Source: a virus. From it: DNA of 32,011 nt. The position numbers and the translations under genes were made by a program. The notes under the pieces were generated by a model that was not told where the DNA came from, did no database searches, and worked only from the letters and a program-made list of their open reading frames with translations. Numbering within the stretch: position 1 is the stretch's first letter; each line of letters begins with the position of its first letter. The DNA lies in the IMG/VR virus record IMGVR_UViG_3300027771_000059, positions 1-32,011 of that record. The stretch is one strand, 5' to 3'. Positions 22,211 to 28,661 of the stretch are shown one piece after another.

Positions 22211-22411
22211 ATGAATATTACAAAATTTTACAACAGTTCAGATCAATTAAAAATAGAGTTAAACTATAGCATCCCTAATAACATGACGGCAAATAAATTT
22301 CACAAAACAATTAAGAAATTAGGCGGTGAAATTAAGGGTCGATTAGTTATCTTTGACAATCAAAACATAGAACTATTAAAAGAAACATTAATTAATAACG
22401 GTTTAATATAA
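22211..22411 (+). CDS. Small early protein (66 aa)
   Basis: First gene of the early operon, right after a host-type promoter. The protein has a strand-rich beginning (MNITKFYNSSDQLKIELNYS) and a helix-turn pattern near TANKFHKTIKKLGGEIKGRL, then a strand (VIFDN) and a final helix. The K-rich segment may bind nucleic acid, but no family is recognised. First-expressed small genes often act on the host or as control proteins. Confidence 0.65.
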   Translation: MNITKFYNSSDQLKIELNYSIPNNMTANKFHKTIKKLGGEIKGRLVIFDNQNIELLKETLINNGLI

Positions 22412-22416
22412 AAATT

Positions 22417-22590
22417 ATGGGAAAAAAGAAAAGAAGCAGAAAAATAATTTCTAGACTAATTAGAAATGATTTTGATAAGATAGATCTATCACTAGACTAT
22501 ATATATTGCAAAGCAGATGCACTTATAGAAACCGCTTACCATTACGGATTAATAGAATTAGCAAACGAAATGAAAAACGATAAAAACTAA
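22417..22590 (+). CDS. Small early protein (57 aa), basic N-terminus
   Basis: 57 residues: a strongly basic start (MGKKKRSRKIISRLIRN) then a helix pair ending YHYGLIELANEMKNDKN. AAATTATG start context and 5-bp spacing from the gene before fit the early operon. Unknown function; the basic arm suggests nucleic-acid or membrane-surface contact. Confidence 0.6.
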   Translation: MGKKKRSRKIISRLIRNDFDKIDLSLDYIYCKADALIETAYHYGLIELANEMKNDKN

Positions 22591-22593
22591 ATT

Positions 22594-22707
22594 ATGAAAT
22601 TTAAATTTAAATCAGGAGTACACGTATTAACATTTATAGCACTCGCTTTATTAACTGGATTATTCTGCCTAGCAATATTTTGTATGTTAATTCCAACAAT
22701 AAACTAA
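22594..22707 (+). CDS. Small single-helix membrane protein (37 aa)
   Basis: 37 residues with a basic start (MKFKFKSGVH) and one hydrophobic helix (TFIALALLTGLFCLAIFCML). In line with its neighbours (3 bp gap, ATTATG start). A small inner-membrane protein of unknown role. Confidence 0.55.
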   Translation: MKFKFKSGVHVLTFIALALLTGLFCLAIFCMLIPTIN

Positions 22708-22708
22708 T

Positions 22709-22840
22709 ATGTATAAAGTAACCGAAAAATACAAGTATTTGGAAGCAAAAGAGATCGTTTTAAATGATTTTTACAGCGAGGAAACAAAGGAAAAATACAG
22801 AGAGGTTATTAAACAATATTTAAAAAACAAAAACCAATAA
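22709..22840 (+). CDS. Small early protein (43 aa)
   Basis: 43 residues, charged and helical (KYKYLEAKEIVLNDFYSEE, then KEKYREVIKQYLKN). One base separates it from the preceding stop, which argues it is translated. No family recognised. Confidence 0.55.
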   Translation: MYKVTEKYKYLEAKEIVLNDFYSEETKEKYREVIKQYLKNKNQ

Positions 22841-22842
22841 TT

Positions 22843-23370
22843 ATGAGTACATTTAAAACATTATCAGAAATAAACGTAAACGAAAAGACAGAGAAAAAAG
22901 GTAAATTTACTTATTTATCATGGTCTTTTGCGTGGGCAGAACTTAAAAAGGTTTCACCAACAGCAACAGCAAACGTATATCATGACGAAAACACAAACAT
23001 GCCATACTTCGCATCTAAAGCAGGTGTAATGGTTAAGGTTGGTATTACTGTTGATGGATTAGAACATATTAATTATTTACCTGTAATGGACTTTAGGAAC
23101 GCATCTATACCACCTGAAAAAGTAAATATGATGGATATAAATAACGCAATTCAAAGGTGTACCGTTAAAGCGATTGCGTTGCATGGTCTAGGTCTTTATA
23201 TTTATGCTGGCGAAGATTTACCAGAAGAACCAGAAAAAGAACAACCATCTGTAAGGTTAAATAATTGTAATACTTTATCTGAATTAATAGAAGTTTTTAC
23301 AGGTTTAACAAGAACGGAGAAATTAGCAATGGAAGTATTAAAAAACGAATTAAAAGTAAAACTTAAATAA
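22843..23370 (+). CDS. Single-strand annealing protein, DUF1071 (Sak/Rad52-like)
   Basis: A 175-residue recombinase that would anneal complementary DNA strands in phage recombination. It has the DUF1071 pattern: FTYLSWSFAWAELKKVSP near the N-terminus, then YLPVMDFRNASI, the helix NAIQRCTVKAIALHGLGLYI and AGEDLPEE. The last 40 residues form a separate helical tail (LSELIEVFTGLTRTEKL), possibly for a partner. Its neighbours include SSB-like and NinG genes, a recombination cluster. It overlaps the next gene by one base. Confidence 0.88.
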   Translation: MSTFKTLSEINVNEKTEKKGKFTYLSWSFAWAELKKVSPTATANVYHDENTNMPYFASKAGVMVKVGITVDGLEHINYLPVMDFRNASIPPEKVNMMDINNAIQRCTVKAIALHGLGLYIYAGEDLPEEPEKEQPSVRLNNCNTLSELIEVFTGLTRTEKLAMEVLKNELKVKLK

Positions 23371-23597
23371 TGACCGTAACAATTAACACAACTTTTAAAA
23401 TAGATGTGGAAAGACCTGAGGACGTTTATATCTTTGAAGATGAGTTAAGGCACTTAGAGCATATAAACGTTATAAGATGGCAACACGTGGCGAATACAGA
23501 TAATTTATACGCAACTGATAAGAACTTTAAAAGATTGGTAAAAGCGAAGAAAGACGCTAGTAATCGAGTTTTAGAATATATTAATAAACACAATTAA
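23370..23597 (+). CDS. Hypothetical early protein (75 aa)
   Basis: A small strand-helix protein: TVTINTTFKIDVERPED, then ELRHLEHINVIRWQHV and a C-terminal basic helix (KRLVKAKKDASNRVLEYI). It sits in the recombination operon with a one-base overlap at the front and direct abutment at the back, implying translational coupling. Function unknown. Confidence 0.6.
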   Translation: MTVTINTTFKIDVERPEDVYIFEDELRHLEHINVIRWQHVANTDNLYATDKNFKRLVKAKKDASNRVLEYINKHN

Positions 23598-23912
23598 ATG
23601 GAAATAATACTAATTAAAATAACCGATTTAATTAAATCTTACGAGAGCGGAGAGTGGTTGAGCTTAAATAAACTAACAACCATGCAAAGAGAGTTGTCAT
23701 GTAATATTTACTACTTAACAAAACACAATATAGAAGCATTTAATAAATGGAATAGCATCATTTATAATGAGTCTACAAGCCACGCAAAGGCGGTTGCAAA
23801 GGCAAATTTTGAAGTTCCAGAACTAAGAATGAGCCGTAAAATATTAGAAACGGCTCGTGGTGTAAGTATTGCAATTAATAGCGAATTATCAATTTTAAAA
23901 AAAGAATCATAA
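23598..23912 (+). CDS. Conserved-looking phage protein (104 aa), recombination operon
   Basis: All-helical prediction: an N-terminal helix (IIKITDLIKSYESG-like), EWLSLNKLTTMQRELSCNIYYLT, then an Ala-rich middle (HAKAVAKANFEVPELRMSRK) and an ILETARGVSIAINSELS end. In my recollection, proteins with the VPELR segment accompany single-strand annealing proteins in Bacteroidota phages, suggesting a helper role. Its ATG abuts the stop before it. No catalytic motif. Confidence 0.6.
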   Translation: MEIILIKITDLIKSYESGEWLSLNKLTTMQRELSCNIYYLTKHNIEAFNKWNSIIYNESTSHAKAVAKANFEVPELRMSRKILETARGVSIAINSELSILKKES

Positions 23913-23915
23913 ATT

Positions 23916-24185
23916 ATGAGTGATACAATTACAAGATTTGAAGAAATGAACGAAGAAAGACAGCGAATAGTGGAGCAAAACGGAAACGATGGTCTCCATT
24001 ACCAAACACCAGCACATTACAACAATGAAAACGGAAGTCTTTACAAGATAGCAGAAGAAAGAGGATGGAATGCGTACCAATTTGATGCAATTAAACGAAT
24101 AGATCGTGTAAATAAGAAGGGAAATTTTGTGGAGGACATAAAAAAAACTATATTTGTTCTAGAATTAATGTTAATTAATAAATAA
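23916..24185 (+). CDS. DUF3310-like protein (89 aa)
   Basis: The N-terminal half contains DGLHYQTPAHYNNENGSLYKIAEE, the second half WNAYQFDAIKRIDRVNKKGNFVEDIKKTIFVLEL. The latter follows the DUF3310 pattern (a helix with Lys-rich R/K..Kgn..DikKt), a family found in phage early regions and sometimes annotated as nucleotide-kinase related, without proven function. Short gaps to neighbours place it in the same operon. Confidence 0.55.
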   Translation: MSDTITRFEEMNEERQRIVEQNGNDGLHYQTPAHYNNENGSLYKIAEERGWNAYQFDAIKRIDRVNKKGNFVEDIKKTIFVLELMLINK

Positions 24186-24190
24186 GTAAT

Positions 24191-24544
24191 ATGGAGGTAA
24201 TAGGTAAAGTAAAAGTAATTGGCGAATTAGAAACTTTCGCAAGTGGATTCACAAAAAAATCATTAGTAGTAACAACAGATGAGCAATATCCGCAGCACAT
24301 CGCAATTGAGTTCTTAAAAGATAAAATCGATTTATTATCGAAATACAAAGTAAATGACGACGTAAAAGTCTCTATTAATTTAGGTGGTCGGGAATGGGTT
24401 AATCCGCAAGGTGTAGCGAAGTACTTTAATTCTATTACAGGTTGGCGAGTTGAAAAAGTAGACGCTACAAGTTCAGAATCATTACCACCTGTACCAAATG
24501 AAAAGTTTGTGCCACAAGAAGAACCAGACGATTTACCATTTTAA
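24191..24544 (+). CDS. SSB-like OB-fold protein, DUF3127
   Basis: A 117-residue protein with the DUF3127 layout: EVIGKVKVIGELETFASGFTKK, then a basic strand and TDEQYPQHIAIEFLKDKI, VSINLGGREWVNPQG and FNSITGWRVEKV. The C-terminal tail is acidic and ends DDLPF, the SSB tip that recruits host repair and replication proteins. So it should coat single-stranded DNA and present partners to it. Placement next to the annealing protein supports a recombination and replication role. Confidence 0.8.
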   Translation: MEVIGKVKVIGELETFASGFTKKSLVVTTDEQYPQHIAIEFLKDKIDLLSKYKVNDDVKVSINLGGREWVNPQGVAKYFNSITGWRVEKVDATSSESLPPVPNEKFVPQEEPDDLPF

Positions 24545-24547
24545 AAA

Positions 24548-24772
24548 GTGGTTACACTTAAATTAATTAAAACGTTCTTTGATAATTACAAATTTGATAA
24601 GAACGTTTTAAAATTAGACGAATGTACGACTATTACAGACGTTAAAAGATATGTTAATACAAACATTAACTATTTAGAAAGCAACACAGGAAATAAAAGA
24701 TTTTTACCCTATTTTGACAGATTAAAAAGGGTTTACTTAAAAATAAAACAAGATGAAGAAACAATTAACTGA
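24548..24772 (+). CDS. Hypothetical early protein (74 aa), GTG start
   Basis: The frame begins with GTG, 3 bp after the SSB-like gene, and overlaps the next gene by 20 bp. The protein is charged and helical (KLIKTFFDNYKFDKNVLKLDE, then RFLPYFDRLKRVYLKIK). No family recognised. A later in-frame ATG is absent, so GTG is the likely start. Confidence 0.55.
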   Translation: MVTLKLIKTFFDNYKFDKNVLKLDECTTITDVKRYVNTNINYLESNTGNKRFLPYFDRLKRVYLKIKQDEETIN

Positions 24773-25247
24773 ATTTCAAAAAAACAATTTAGATAGAGTT
24801 TATAATTATTTGCTACATGAAAAAAATATAGATATTTCTATAAATCGAAGGGTTACGGATATTGTAGAATATAGATCTTTATTTAATACAATTTGTAACA
24901 AGAAATATAAAGTAGGTAGTTCTATGATTGCAAGATATTACCAATCAAAAGGTAAATCAATGACTCATGCCTCAGTAATACATTCTATTGATAAATTTAA
25001 AACTTATAAAGAATATGTACCCGACTTAACGGAAATATACAATGAGTTAAATATGTTATATTTTACTAAAAAATTTAATAATGTTGAGGTTAAATACGTA
25101 CATACAAAGAAATTAACTAAAGTACAAAAATCTGTATCTGATTTAACTGAAGACCAACAAATCGAACTCTTAGAAATGATTGAACTTAGAAAAAAATCAT
25201 GGGCTTGGAAGAATAAAGATAGAATAACAATAATAGAAGGGTGTTAA
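24753..25247 (+). CDS. DnaA-domain-IV-like DNA-binding protein
   Basis: 164 residues. The centre (residues 30-82) resembles DnaA domain IV, the HTH that recognises DnaA boxes: RRVTDIVEYRSLF, then SMIARYYQSKGKSMTHASVIHSIDKF, in which T71-H72 and VIH correspond to the HsTVl..i signature. The N- and C-terminal parts are helical and Lys-rich. No AAA+ domain is present, so it would bind origin-like DNA or compete with host DnaA and not unwind DNA itself. Position between SSB-like and methyltransferase genes supports a replication role. Confidence 0.7.
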   Translation: MKKQLTEFQKNNLDRVYNYLLHEKNIDISINRRVTDIVEYRSLFNTICNKKYKVGSSMIARYYQSKGKSMTHASVIHSIDKFKTYKEYVPDLTEIYNELNMLYFTKKFNNVEVKYVHTKKLTKVQKSVSDLTEDQQIELLEMIELRKKSWAWKNKDRITIIEGC

Positions 25248-25248
25248 G

Positions 25249-25632
25249 ATGAGGAAATTAAATAAAGAACAAGTAGACAATGTAAGTGGTGGTATTTTAA
25301 CAGGTTTTGAGTTCCTCCACTATTTAGAAGAATGTGTACGTTTAGGAGTTTTTGAACCAGCAGCGTTAAAAAGAGTAAAGGCGACAATTAAACATCTACA
25401 ATTTATTGAAGAACACTTTTACAACCAAGTGGAAGAAATGGACGAGGAAAATATTAGTGATAAATTAATGTCGAATAAATTAGATTATGTAAAATGGATG
25501 TTAGACGAATTCCCTCACAGCCAATACGCAAAATTACAAGAGGTAAACATTGCTTTTAGTTTGGACGCTCGTAGGCTTTGCGGAATCTCTGACAAAATAC
25601 ACTTAGAAAATAACGCAATTAAAATATTATGA
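25249..25632 (+). CDS. Hypothetical early protein (127 aa)
   Basis: A soluble helical protein: an N-terminal KLNKEQVDNVSGGILTG, a middle CVRLGVFEPAALKRVKATI and a charged helix (FIEEHFYNQVEEMDEE). The first 16 residues resemble a double-glycine leader of peptide bacteriocins by chance or descent, but the remaining 110 residues are not a bacteriocin core. It starts 1 bp after the DnaA-like gene and overlaps the methyltransferase by 4 bp, so it is an ordinary member of the early operon. Function unknown. Confidence 0.55.
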   Translation: MRKLNKEQVDNVSGGILTGFEFLHYLEECVRLGVFEPAALKRVKATIKHLQFIEEHFYNQVEEMDEENISDKLMSNKLDYVKWMLDEFPHSQYAKLQEVNIAFSLDARRLCGISDKIHLENNAIKIL

Positions 25633-26270
25633 TAAACATTACAAACGAAGACAATATGCTTTTAATGGCAAGATATCCAGATAATCATTTCGATTTAGCA
25701 ATAGTTGACCCACCTTATGGGATTGATATTTCTAAAACAGGAAATGTAGGTGGTAATAATTTAGGTAAGACAAAGGATTACGGGAAAAAAGAATGGGATT
25801 CTGTTATACCTACCGCAGGTTATTTTAAAGAACTAAAAAGAGTAAGTAAAAATCAAATTATTTTTGGTGGAAACTATATGATTGAGCATTTAGAAAACAC
25901 GCCTTGTTTTTTGATATGGGATAAAAATAATAGTGGCAATTTTGCAGATGCAGAATTGGCTTGGACTTCTTTTCAAACTGCTACAAGGATTTTTAAATCT
26001 ACTTGGAATGGAATGTTACAACACGATATGAAGAACAAAGAAATAAGAATACATCCAACGCAAAAACCTGTAAGATTGTATGAATGGATTTTAGATAATT
26101 ATACAGAAAAAGGGTTTAAAGTTTTAGATACTCATTTAGGAAGTGGTAGTATTGCTTTAGCGTGCCATAATAGAGAGTTTGATTTAACCGCTTGCGAATT
26201 AGATAAAGATTACTATATTGCAGCGATGAAAAGATTAAAAATACACCAACAACAATTAACAATGTTTTAA
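25629..26270 (+). CDS. DNA adenine methyltransferase, beta class (DPPY)
   Basis: A 213-residue amino-methyltransferase. DPPY is at residues 27-30, HPTQKP at 142-147, and the SAM-binding motif I VLDTHLGSGS from 165. The IV-before-I order is beta class. It is short and has no separate recognition domain. It shares the plan, but not close sequence, with the tail-module enzyme at 1200, so the two probably have different targets or timing (early here, late there). It abuts the ninG gene (stop then ATG). Role: modify phage DNA against host restriction, or influence replication. Confidence 0.9.
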   Translation: MINITNEDNMLLMARYPDNHFDLAIVDPPYGIDISKTGNVGGNNLGKTKDYGKKEWDSVIPTAGYFKELKRVSKNQIIFGGNYMIEHLENTPCFLIWDKNNSGNFADAELAWTSFQTATRIFKSTWNGMLQHDMKNKEIRIHPTQKPVRLYEWILDNYTEKGFKVLDTHLGSGSIALACHNREFDLTACELDKDYYIAAMKRLKIHQQQLTMF

Positions 26271-26885
26271 ATGATTAATAAAAAAAAGAAGTGTAAAGGG
26301 ATAGGCAAGGCAAATAAATACAGTGGTTGTAATCGTTTAACATTATATCGTAAATACGGACTATGCACCGATGGCGGTAAATCTTGCTACGCTTCTTTTT
26401 TATTAGATAGTTTAGTAGGTGGTAATTTAACATCTAAGGCAATTATTCAGGCAAAGAAGCCCCGTAAAGACTACAACGATATGGTAAAATCTACCAAGGA
26501 GAATAAATCTTTAGAAGCGCTAAAAAAGACCGTAGTAAATTTGTGCCATAAATACATCCGGTTAAGAGACACCGGTAAACCTTGCGCAAGTTGTAAGACC
26601 GGTTATAAAAGTGATTTTGATGCCGGACACTATTACTCTGCCGGTAAATACTCTAATCTTAAATTTAACGAATATAATATACATGCACAATGTATACAAT
26701 GTAACCGGTATAAAGAGGGGAATTTAGAAAGTTACCGGTTAAACATGCCTAATATAGTAGGTCCGGACCGGTTAAAAGAGTTGGACCAATTAGCGGACCG
26801 GTATAAAAAAGAGGTATTTAAATGGGATCGACAAGAATTAATTAATTTAGGTAATTATTATAAAAAACTAATTAAAACATTGTAG
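26271..26885 (+). CDS. ninG: NinG-like recombination protein
   Basis: A 204-residue protein of the lambda NinG/Rap family, Holliday-junction endonucleases acting in phage recombination. The N-terminus has CKGIGKANKYSGC and CTDGGKSC. The core is CHKYIRLRDTGKPCASC (C105, C108), DFDAGHYYSAGKYSNLKFNE with H120, and HAQCIQCNRYKEGN (C141, C144), the zinc-finger/HNH-like centre of the family. Codon use within 26558-26801 is odd: ten CCGG tetramers, Arg written as CGG, while the rest of the window has only one CCGG. The start abuts the methyltransferase stop. Confidence 0.85.
   Translation: MINKKKKCKGIGKANKYSGCNRLTLYRKYGLCTDGGKSCYASFLLDSLVGGNLTSKAIIQAKKPRKDYNDMVKSTKENKSLEALKKTVVNLCHKYIRLRDTGKPCASCKTGYKSDFDAGHYYSAGKYSNLKFNEYNIHAQCIQCNRYKEGNLESYRLNMPNIVGPDRLKELDQLADRYKKEVFKWDRQELINLGNYYKKLIKTL
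26558..26801. repeat. Dense CCGG cluster inside ninG
   Basis: CCGG occurs at 26558, 26572, 26599, 26623, 26641, 26705, 26735, 26763, 26768 and 26798; six are ACCGGT. Most are followed by T and A-rich sequence (pattern ACCGGTTWAAA). All three codon phases are used. The only other CCGG I found by scanning the whole window is at 29640. Confidence 0.8.
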
Positions 26886-26908
26886 AACAAAATAAAAGAC
26901 TATATTTG
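26880..26908 (+). promoter_or_regulatory. Promoter of the candidate small RNA
   Basis: TTG (26880-26882), 18 bp, TATATTTG (26901-26908). Both boxes fit the consensus; it overlaps the last codons of ninG. Confidence 0.7.
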
Positions 26909-26913
26909 CGTAA

Positions 26914-26993
26914 GACGAGTGCAGAACGTCACACATAAAAACATACATAAACCTTATGGGGATTCGCTGCACCGATGAACCATAAGGTTTTTT
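26914..26993 (+). ncRNA. Candidate structured small RNA with complementary hairpin loops
   Basis: About 80 nt from the predicted start to the end of a T-run. Hairpin 1: GACG (26914-26917) with CGTC (26927-26930), 9-nt loop containing GTGCAG (26919-26924). Hairpin 2: 11-bp stem AAACCTTATGG (26949-26959) with 26980-26990, then T6; inside its 20-nt loop a 3-bp TCG/CGA stem presents the hexaloop CTGCAC (26967-26972), the exact complement of GTGCAG. A loop-loop pairing is thus possible. It may be a regulatory RNA or a leader that controls the YopX operon by termination. Confidence 0.6.
26949..26993 (+). terminator. Intrinsic terminator of the small RNA
   Basis: 11-bp perfect stem, 20-nt loop and six T in the plus direction. 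It stands 20 bp before the YopX gene, which must be served by read-through. Confidence 0.75.
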
Positions 26994-27012
26994 AATACAA
27001 AAAATATAAATT

Positions 27013-27339
27013 ATGAGAGAAATAAAATTTAGAGCTTGGAACGATGGTAAGATGTTGTTTTCACTACTACAAAATAACTTTGGATTATCTCGATTTTTCG
27101 GTTACTTACGTGAAGATGCTTTATTAATGCAGTTCACAGGTTTAAAAGACAAGAACGGTAAAGATATTTATGAGGGGGATATTGTAACAGAGTCAACTAA
27201 ATATGGTTGGAAGAATGAAATAGTTTCAATTAGAAGTGTAGGCGCTTCTGACGATATGGGAATTGATATGTATGGATATCCTGATTTTGACCATACAGTA
27301 AAAGTAATAGGAAACATTCACGAAAACACAGCAAAATAA
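27013..27339 (+). CDS. YopX-family phage protein
   Basis: A 108-residue protein with the YopX signature: MREIKFRAWNDGKM at the start, then LMQFTGLKDKNGKDIYEGDIV, and VKVIGNIHEN at the end. The fold is a small beta-barrel-like domain of unknown role, frequent in phage early regions. It follows the candidate RNA and terminator and overlaps the next gene by one base, so it opens a second block of the early operon. Confidence 0.88.
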   Translation: MREIKFRAWNDGKMLFSLLQNNFGLSRFFGYLREDALLMQFTGLKDKNGKDIYEGDIVTESTKYGWKNEIVSIRSVGASDDMGIDMYGYPDFDHTVKVIGNIHENTAK

Positions 27340-28088
27340 TGGCAGAAGGTAAAAAAGGATTTATTCTTTATGCTGATTTATTAACAGTAGTTGAAAAGTT
27401 AGTAAGTAAAGATCGAGAGAATAAAACTAACTACGCAGGAGAGTTATTTTTGTGCGTTCTCCTGTACGTAAATGATAAAGACCCTGTGCCTATAGACTTT
27501 ATTGTAGAAATGGCATTTGAGCCTATTAAATTAAGCTTAAAGAGGGATTTAATTAAGTTTGATGCGGTAAAAGTTAAAAGAAGTGAAGCGGGTAAGAAGT
27601 CAGCAGAACTAAGAGCGTTGAAAAAGGCTAAACAAAATTCAACAAATTCAACAAGTGTTGAAAGTGTTGAAATTATTTCAACAAATCCAACTGTAAGTGT
27701 TAATGAGAATGTTAATGAGAGTGTTAGTGTAACAGATAATACTATGTATATTTCTAATGAACAAAAACACACACAAAATTTTACAGAAGAATATTTTTTG
27801 CAGCGTTGGAGAGATGCGCGCAATAGATTTGATAAACAACCAACTTTATTTAAAAAACTAATTCAAAGCGAAAAGATAGATTTCGCAGAATTAAAAAAAG
27901 ATTACGGCAAAAAAGAATTCGATCAAGCAATGCAGGGATTGTTTCAGCAAAAAACATTTCCAACAATTAGATTAAGACCCTCGCATTTTCTAAGAAGAGA
28001 GAATTTTGAAACTTATCTAACTTGTTTTGTAACAAAAGAAAAACTATTTGAAGATAATAAATATAAAAAAGCACCTGAAAGATTATGA
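27339..28088 (+). CDS. DUF6291-like protein, possible replication initiator
   Basis: 249 residues. The N-terminal 100 residues follow the DUF6291 plan (FILYADLLTVVEKLVSKDRE, LFLCVLLYVNDKDPVPIDFIVEMAF, LKRDLIKFDAVKVKRSEAGKKSAE). A Ser/Thr/Asn/Val linker (about 100-145) follows, then a helical C-terminal domain (LQRWRDARNRFDKQPTLFKKL, and a basic RLRPSHFLRREN). The linker DNA carries TTCAACA repeats at 9-bp steps (see repeat at 27638). Such two-domain proteins in Bacteroidota phages sit among replication genes; initiator function is inference. The stop overlaps the next gene by 4 bp. Confidence 0.65.
   Translation: MAEGKKGFILYADLLTVVEKLVSKDRENKTNYAGELFLCVLLYVNDKDPVPIDFIVEMAFEPIKLSLKRDLIKFDAVKVKRSEAGKKSAELRALKKAKQNSTNSTSVESVEIISTNPTVSVNENVNESVSVTDNTMYISNEQKHTQNFTEEYFLQRWRDARNRFDKQPTLFKKLIQSEKIDFAELKKDYGKKEFDQAMQGLFQQKTFPTIRLRPSHFLRRENFETYLTCFVTKEKLFEDNKYKKAPERL
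27638..27683. repeat. Iteron-like TTCAACA/TGTTGAA array in the DUF6291 linker
   Basis: TTCAACA at 27638 and 27647, then inverted TGTTGAA at 27656 and 27665, all 9 bp apart, and TTCAACA at 27677. The middle forms a 16-bp palindrome TTCAACAAGTGTTGAA (27647-27662). Confidence 0.7.
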
Positions 28089-28597
28089 CACAAAACGAAA
28101 CTAAAATAAAACACTCTAAGGAGTATTGGGATGTTAAAAACAGCGGTAAAAGACTGTTTTATAAAATGAAGCCTAAGCAAAACGGTGAGTATGTCGATTT
28201 TAAACTATGTGAGGACGATTTTAACGCACTTAAAAGTCTTTTAGGATATATCAATAGGGTAGAGAAAAAAACTATCTTAAACAATCAATTATTTGCTAAG
28301 CTTTATATTAGAGAATTAGTATTTAAAGTTCGTTCAAGCGGTACAACTATTTTTAATCAATATGTTTTTAATGAAATATCTAATTTATTATCCATACCTT
28401 TGGAAACTTACTACGAGCAATTATATGAAGATCTTGCAGGTAATCAACTAAATGGAATGACTCAGGAAAATATTTCTAACGTAGAAATGCAAGAGTATAT
28501 CTTGGATTATAACAGATTTAAAGAAAATTTTAAAATAGAAAAAATGAAAAGTGAGGTTGATGAAATGATGAATAGAACTTTACATAGACGAAGTTAA
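28085..28597 (+). CDS. Hypothetical early protein (170 aa)
   Basis: A charged protein: a basic N-terminal region (KHSKEYWDVKNSGKRLFYK), a helical centre (YINRVEKKTILNNQLFAKLYIRELVFKVR) and a Glu/Met-rich C-terminal helix. It shares its operon with the DUF6291 gene (4-bp overlap, ATGA). No known domain is recognised; partner or loader for the replication protein is possible from position. Confidence 0.6.
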   Translation: MTQNETKIKHSKEYWDVKNSGKRLFYKMKPKQNGEYVDFKLCEDDFNALKSLLGYINRVEKKTILNNQLFAKLYIRELVFKVRSSGTTIFNQYVFNEISNLLSIPLETYYEQLYEDLAGNQLNGMTQENISNVEMQEYILDYNRFKENFKIEKMKSEVDEMMNRTLHRRS

Positions 28598-28608
28598 AAA
28601 ATAAATTG

Positions 28609-28616
28609 TATATTTG
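28609..28616 (+). promoter_or_regulatory. -7 box before the cytosine methyltransferase
   Basis: TATATTTG, an exact TAnnTTTG, 45 bp before the ATG. I see no clear TTG at -33. Confidence 0.5.
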
Positions 28617-28661
28617 TGGTTAACGTGTTACAGATAGTATTAATTAATTAAAAATAAAAAC

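Noticed and set aside
6748-26968. Shared GATTCGCT before the terminator at 6770 and in the RNA loop at 26961
   Set aside because: An 8-bp match in 32 kb is expected by chance and the surrounding structure differs.
27638-27683. CRISPR-like repeats
   Set aside because: Repeat unit is 7 bp in 9-bp steps, with inverted copies and no spacers; it lies in coding sequence.
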